Assembly: GCA_900313855.1 (NCBI GenBank)
Contig: OMSZ01000325.1
Coordinates: 1-7,590, forward strand
Direction: 5' to 3'
DNA length: 7,590 nucleotides
Source of the DNA: an uncultured Eubacteriales bacterium
GTDB taxonomy: Bacteria > Bacillota > Clostridia > Lachnospirales > Lachnospiraceae
A program made the position numbers and the translations under genes. The notes beneath the pieces are model-generated. The model was not told the origin of the DNA. It ran no database searches and worked only from the letters and a program-made list of their open reading frames with translations. Below, one piece after another: positions 5,253 through 7,590 of this stretch (positions are counted from its first letter, which is position 1; each line of letters opens with the position of its first letter).

Positions 5253-6086
5253 TTAATTATTCCCCTGCAACATTATATCCTCAACTCTCATTTCCACCTT
5301 GGTAGAACTTCCAAACAGCATTACATTCACTATGACACTATTCTTATCCGGACGTATCTCTGCTATCTTAAGTGGAATGTCTCCATAAATACCTGTTGTG
5401 TTGATCACATCATCGCCAACCTTATATCCGTATATATCATCTGCGATCTCAGTTTTTCTTCTATCGTCATTTATCTTCTTCCAGGCCTTCCAATCCCAAT
5501 GATTGGTAGGGACATTATCTTCTTTATTCTGAGTCCTGTTCTTTTTCTCCTGTTCGATCCAGTCCTGCTTCGGATCATTATCAAGCCATAGTCCAAACTT
5601 AAGCTTTCTATCTTCTCCTAAAAACGGAATATCTACTATAGCCCTTCTGTGTGGAAGGTCTATCCTTACTATTCTATCGATATATGACTGCAAGGGACCT
5701 ATTACAATATCAAACTTACCCGATCTGTCCCTGTGAATATAACTTACCTTCATCAGCCCGTCCGAGAGAATCGAATCGAAAAACTCTTCTTCCATGCTAT
5801 GCAAAGGAACGAATATCTTCCCCCCTTTGTCTTCCATAGAAAGAAGCATAGTGAACTGAGCTTTCTCCTTTAATGCTTCATGTATCTGCTCCGGCTTATC
5901 CGTCTCCACGAACAGATATCCCGGAAAAAGCTTTTTGATACTTATGTGGCCTATACCTTCTTTTCTCCATACGTCTTCATACAGAGGAACAAAGCATCTT
6001 TCATAGAGGCTTTTATCCACATATGTATTGATCCAAAGACACAGTTCATGCTCTTTGCCGCTTAACGTCTGAATTACGTACCACAT
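5253..6086 (-). CDS. NusG-family, LoaP-like transcription antiterminator with an extra C-terminal KOW-like domain
   Basis: This 277-residue cytosolic protein begins with an NGN domain (about 1-112) marked by MWYVIQTLSGKE and KKLFPGYLFVE, the regions that in NusG proteins contact RNA polymerase. Residues about 124-167 form a KOW-like segment (DIVIGPLQSYIDRIVRIDLPHRR...) of the kind seen in LoaP-type paralogs. A charged, Trp-containing linker (about 168-218) follows. A second KOW-like segment, about 222-272, runs from VGDDVINTTGIYGDIPLKIA through VMLFGSSTKVEMRVEDIML and resembles the C-terminal KOW of housekeeping NusG. NusG itself is about 170-190 residues, so about 100 are added here. Specialised paralogs of this type promote read-through of long operons, often for polysaccharides or secondary metabolites. 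The target cannot be told here, because no such operon lies downstream in the window. AAGGTGG ends 5 nt before the ATG, and ileS lies 92 nt upstream on the same strand. Confidence 0.82.
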   Translation of the reverse strand: MWYVIQTLSGKEHELCLWINTYVDKSLYERCFVPLYEDVWRKEGIGHISIKKLFPGYLFVETDKPEQIHEALKEKAQFTMLLSMEDKGGKIFVPLHSMEEEFFDSILSDGLMKVSYIHRDRSGKFDIVIGPLQSYIDRIVRIDLPHRRAIVDIPFLGEDRKLKFGLWLDNDPKQDWIEQEKKNRTQNKEDNVPTNHWDWKAWKKINDDRRKTEIADDIYGYKVGDDVINTTGIYGDIPLKIAEIRPDKNSVIVNVMLFGSSTKVEMRVEDIMLQGNN

Positions 6087-6100
6087 AATACCACCTTATC

Positions 6101-6117
6101 CGCCGGCTCAGCCGACG
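6101..6117 (-). promoter_or_regulatory. GC-rich hairpin directly before the LoaP-like ribosome site
   Basis: In the minus-strand transcript, CGTCGGC pairs with GCCGGCG (one G-U pair) around a TGA loop. The stem ends three bases before the AAGGTGG ribosome site. It is markedly GC-rich for this region and has no T-run after it, so it is not an intrinsic terminator. It could limit translation, act as a pause or antitermination signal, or serve as a self-regulation site; all of these are inference. Confidence 0.45.
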
Positions 6118-6168
6118 CCTTCTTGACAAACATTAGGTTCTTAACTAACCGGTTATTCATCAGAAGGC
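6117..6168 (-). repeat. Long-range inverted repeat in the ileS to LoaP-like spacer
   Basis: GCCTTCT (6117-6123) and AGAAGGC (6162-6168) are perfect complements 38 nt apart. Between them are the palindrome AACCGGTT (6147-6154) and a small GGTT/AACC stem (6136-6139 with 6147-6150). Together with the GC-rich hairpin at 6101-6117, most of the 92-nt spacer could fold in RNA. I see no convincing promoter and no T-tailed terminator, so read-through from ileS into the NusG-like gene is plausible. Confidence 0.3.
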
Positions 6169-6178
6169 TTTTGATTCT

Positions 6179-7590
6179 TTAATTCTTCTCAACGCCAAGA
6201 TCTACTTTCTCACCGTTGATATTCCAATTCTTTGTATATCCCTTAACGCCATCATACTCAATAGCTGTAGCAAGAACGTCTGTAAAGATGGCATCCTGAT
6301 TGTTTTTAAGAATTTCTGCAATCTTGTCGTTGCCCGAAACAGAGATGGTTATCTTATCCATCACCTCAAAGCCAGCTTCCTTACGCATAGTCTGAACCTT
6401 AGATATGATCTCTCGCACAAAGCCTTCCTCGATAAGCTCCGGTGTAAGCTTCTTGTCAAGCACAACGGTCACAACATTATCAGCCTGTGTCTCATAATCA
6501 GGTGACTGCGCAAGCTCGATAAGAAGATCCTCCTCTGAGAGTGAAACCTCTGTTCCAGTCACATCAAACTTCAATGCCCCCTCACTCTTTAATGTGTTCA
6601 TGGCTGCATTGCCATCAACAGAGGCAAGATACTCACGGATACCGTTTAACTGCTTACCATACTTAGGACCTACTGTCTTTAACTGTGGCTTGAATGAGTA
6701 TGAAGAGAACTCCGATACATCATCCTTAAATGTCACAGCCTTAACATTAAGCTCATCGGCAATGATTTCCTTATAGAAATCAGAAAGCTCATTCTTAGCC
6801 TTAACAAACATGTTAGCGATCGGCTGACGATTCTTGATGTTGGCTGCATTTCTTGCAGCACGTCCCATAACAACAATGTGAAGAACCTCATCCATATCAG
6901 CCTCAAGTTCCTTATCAACGAATTTCTCATCACATACAGGGAAGTCACACAGATGGATACTCTTCGGCTGAGTTTTATCAACACTCATCACAAGATTCTG
7001 ATATATATCTTCTGTCATAAACGGTATCATCGGCGCAGAAGCTTTGCTTATTGTTACAAGAGCGGTATATAAGGTCATATACGCATTGATCTTATCCTGC
7101 TCCATACCCTTAGCCCAGAAGCGCTCACGGCAACGGCGTACATACCAGTTACTCATCTCATCAACAAACTCTGAAAGAGCTCTTGCTGCTTCAGGAATTC
7201 TGTAAGCGCCAAGATTCTCATCACAGGTCTTAACCGCAGTATTAAGCTTTGACAAAAGCCATTTGTCCATTACGGATAATTTATCATAATCAAGACTGTA
7301 CTTAGTCGGATCAAATTCATCTATATTAGCATAGAGTACATAGAACGCATAAGTATTCCAAAGTGTACCCATGAATTTTCTCTGTCCCTCGACAACTGCG
7401 TCCTCATGGAAACGGTTAGGAAGCCATGGTGCAGAGTTGGTATAGAAATACCAACGGATCGCATCTGCACCGAATTTATCAAGTGCTTCGAAAGGATCTA
7501 CCGCATTTCCCTTGGACTTACTCATCTTGTTTCCGTCTTCGTCAAGTACCAGGCCCAGAACTATTACGTTCTCAAAACAGGGCTCGTTGA
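6179..7590 (-). CDS. ileS: Isoleucyl-tRNA synthetase, type II-like, N-terminal half cut by window edge
   Basis: This class I enzyme attaches isoleucine to tRNA-Ile in the cytoplasm using ATP. Only the last 469 residues are present; type II enzymes are around 1040 residues, so more than half lies beyond the window, including the HIGH motif and the editing domain. In the visible part, VIVLGLVLDEDGNKMSKSKGN carries the KMSKS loop at about residues 21-25 of the fragment. GADAIRWYFYTNSAPW completes the catalytic core, and an alpha-helical anticodon-binding domain follows with NWYVRRCRERFW. The tail matches the DUF5915-like C-terminal domain of type II enzymes. It has no paired CxxC zinc motif, unlike the type I enzymes of E. 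coli and Staphylococcus aureus, which have one near the C-terminus. An ATG at 7525 falls inside the KMSKS motif and is not the start. TAA ends the gene 92 nt before the LoaP-like gene. Confidence 0.95.
   Translation of the reverse strand, partial: NEPCFENVIVLGLVLDEDGNKMSKSKGNAVDPFEALDKFGADAIRWYFYTNSAPWLPNRFHEDAVVEGQRKFMGTLWNTYAFYVLYANIDEFDPTKYSLDYDKLSVMDKWLLSKLNTAVKTCDENLGAYRIPEAARALSEFVDEMSNWYVRRCRERFWAKGMEQDKINAYMTLYTALVTISKASAPMIPFMTEDIYQNLVMSVDKTQPKSIHLCDFPVCDEKFVDKELEADMDEVLHIVVMGRAARNAANIKNRQPIANMFVKAKNELSDFYKEIIADELNVKAVTFKDDVSEFSSYSFKPQLKTVGPKYGKQLNGIREYLASVDGNAAMNTLKSEGALKFDVTGTEVSLSEEDLLIELAQSPDYETQADNVVTVVLDKKLTPELIEEGFVREIISKVQTMRKEAGFEVMDKITISVSGNDKIAEILKNNQDAIFTDVLATAIEYDGVKGYTKNWNINGEKVDLGVEKN

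Noticed and set aside
5226..5591. Plus-strand reading frame of 121 codons over the NusG-like gene
   Set aside because: It is a shadow of a strongly supported minus-strand gene and has no domain or ribosome site.
6013..6021. Second perfect DnaA box (TTATCCACA)
   Set aside because: It lies inside the NusG-like coding sequence and is easily explained by chance and codon content.

Overview
The window looks like a chromosomal segment of a low-to-moderate GC Gram-positive anaerobe, most likely a clostridial species of the Lachnospiraceae type. The basis is the strong AGGAGG-type ribosome sites, a secreted amidase with cell-wall-binding repeats, an isoleucyl-tRNA synthetase whose C-terminus has no zinc finger, a LoaP-type NusG paralog, and the general character of the glycogen phosphorylase. 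This assignment rests on protein character read by eye, not on a search. There is no tRNA, rRNA, CRISPR array, insertion sequence or phage gene in view. Both ends of the window cut through genes.

Layout. 1-2011 (minus): glycogen/maltodextrin phosphorylase, missing its C-terminus at the window edge, read from a promoter near 2184-2212 through a leader of about 165 nt that carries inverted and direct repeats. 2233-4002 (minus): a secreted N-acetylmuramoyl-L-alanine amidase with a TTG start, a signal peptide, a 12-residue tandem-repeat linker, an Amidase_3 catalytic domain and about eleven cell-wall-binding repeats. 4003-4334: a divergent regulatory region with one promoter in each direction. 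4335-4727 (plus): a small soluble bacterial PH-domain protein with an acidic tail. 4857-5129 (minus): an unrecognised 90-residue coiled-coil protein that converges on the PH gene; a 16-bp hairpin at 4840-4879 lies partly inside its 3' end and probably terminates it, perhaps both genes. 5253-6086 (minus): a NusG-family, LoaP-like antiterminator with an extra C-terminal KOW-like domain. 6179-7590 (minus): the C-terminal half of a type II-like isoleucyl-tRNA synthetase, cut at the window edge.

The genes do not form one pathway. Glycogen breakdown, cell-wall hydrolysis and tRNA charging are independent housekeeping or surface functions. The least ordinary part is 4857-6178: a specialised NusG paralog just downstream of ileS on the same strand, with a GC-rich hairpin directly before its ribosome site and an unknown coiled-coil gene after it. 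No long biosynthetic operon, the usual LoaP target, is attached to it within the window.
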